In this document: piece after piece, positions 63,801 to 64,000 of the stretch
Numbering within the stretch: position 1 is the stretch's first letter
How the letters are laid out: the number at the start of each line of letters is the position of its first letter
Source: Amblyomma americanum
Lineage: Eukaryota; Arthropoda; Arachnida; Ixodida; Ixodidae
Length of the DNA: 64,000 nucleotides
Direction: 5' to 3'
Assembly: GCF_052857255.1 (NCBI RefSeq)
Contig: NW_027526501.1
Span: 963,725 to 1,027,724 of the forward strand
Translations under genes and position numbers: made by a program
The notes under the pieces: model-generated
What the model was told of the DNA's origin: nothing
Databases searched by the model: none
What the model saw: only the letters and a program-made list of their open reading frames with translations

Positions 63801-64000
63801 AAAGCATGTATTCGTGCTTAATACAACGAAACAAGCTGTTTTAGACCGAAACGAGCTAAATGTGAACACATCGGTTTTACAAGCGTCCGTGTGAGTACGC
63901 GTCAATGTTTTTTTTTCTCATAACTGCACGAAAAGTATGTATTCGTGCCTAATACAACGAAACAAGCTGTTTTACACCAAAACGAGCTAGATATGAACAC
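60850..64000. repeat. Degenerate satellite segment at the right end
   Basis: This stretch is still tandem satellite, but variation is clearly higher. Examples are a shortened GAACACCGGTTATG near 61,060, a lost CG in GATACGGTC near 61,470, GTGTCGATACCCG near 62,609, loss of CGCG from ACTGCGAAAAGC near 62,643 and 63,535, ACTGCGGCGAAGAAGC near 63,663, and GTGAGTACGCG near 63,891. No clear higher-order unit is visible. Confidence 0.65.

Larger units (their letters stand above)
54731..64000. repeat. Satellite array, right arm (same family)
   Basis: The same ~127-bp satellite resumes directly after the retrotransposon, in the same orientation, and runs to the window end, so the array continues outside. 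From 54.8 to about 60.8 kb the monomers are regular and include a clean 7-monomer triplication. From about 60.8 kb onward they carry many more small indels and unusual variants. The first monomer after the insertion (54735-54860) is atypical. It begins like the class with an AATATTTTTT tract but ends like the class with AAATGTGAAC, so it is a recombinant monomer. Confidence 0.96.

Noticed and set aside
1..64000. CENP-B box in the satellite
   Set aside because: The nearest segment, ATTCGTGCTTAATACAA, lacks the required A and CGGG core positions of the CENP-B consensus.
1..64000. Telomeric repeats, rRNA, tRNA genes or tRNA-derived origin of the monomer
   Set aside because: I saw no TTAGG arrays, no A/B box promoter pair and no cloverleaf in the monomer. 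The only tRNA-like stretch is the retrotransposon primer-binding site.

Overview
The window is eukaryotic repeat DNA. Two arms of one tandem satellite (positions 1-49545 and 54731-64000, about 58.8 kb) are interrupted by a single Ty3/gypsy-type LTR retrotransposon (49546-54730). I see no host protein gene, rRNA, tRNA or bacterial feature. The Pol and Gag sequences look like arthropod Ty3/gypsy elements. My best guess for the host is an arthropod, possibly a chelicerate such as a tick, but this is inference from protein flavour only. I do not recognise the satellite as a named family.

Satellite. The repeat unit is about 127 bp (measured spacings 126-129), giving roughly 460 monomers. Monomers fall into recurrent variant classes, recognised by the T-tract after a conserved ACGCGT motif, by GCGCGAAA / GCACGAAA / GCGCGGAA forms of a second box, and by local variants. 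The classes recur in fixed orders, so this is a higher-order-repeat (HOR) array. Visible duplications have periods of about 892 bp (7 monomers), 1.78 kb (14), 2.30 kb (18), 2.80 kb (22) and 4.45 kb (35). A further block of about 5.8 kb recurs at an offset of 19.2 kb. The array is most homogeneous at 2-34 kb, more disrupted at about 34.5-37.2 kb, and most degenerate at about 60.8-64 kb.

Retrotransposon. The element lies on the minus strand and is 5185 bp long. It has 172/173-bp LTRs (TG...CA ends, AATAAA inside), a 4-bp ATAT target duplication, a tRNA-like primer-binding site and a polypurine tract. gag carries a CCHC knuckle. pol (protease, RT, RNase H, integrase, GPF motif) lies in the -1 frame, and a canonical slippery heptamer abuts the gag stop with a GC-rich stem 8 nt downstream. 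There is no env. The LTRs differ only by one T in a homopolymer, so the insertion is very recent. Even so, pol is broken by an in-frame TAG in the middle of RT.

How the parts relate. The transposon supplies the only coding genes. The satellite has no supported coding capacity; its long reading frames are a by-product of repeat length and composition. The main points of interest are the box-positive/box-negative monomer organisation with an E2F-like motif, the nested HOR history with visible crossover junctions, and the intact frameshift signal of a young but disabled retroelement.
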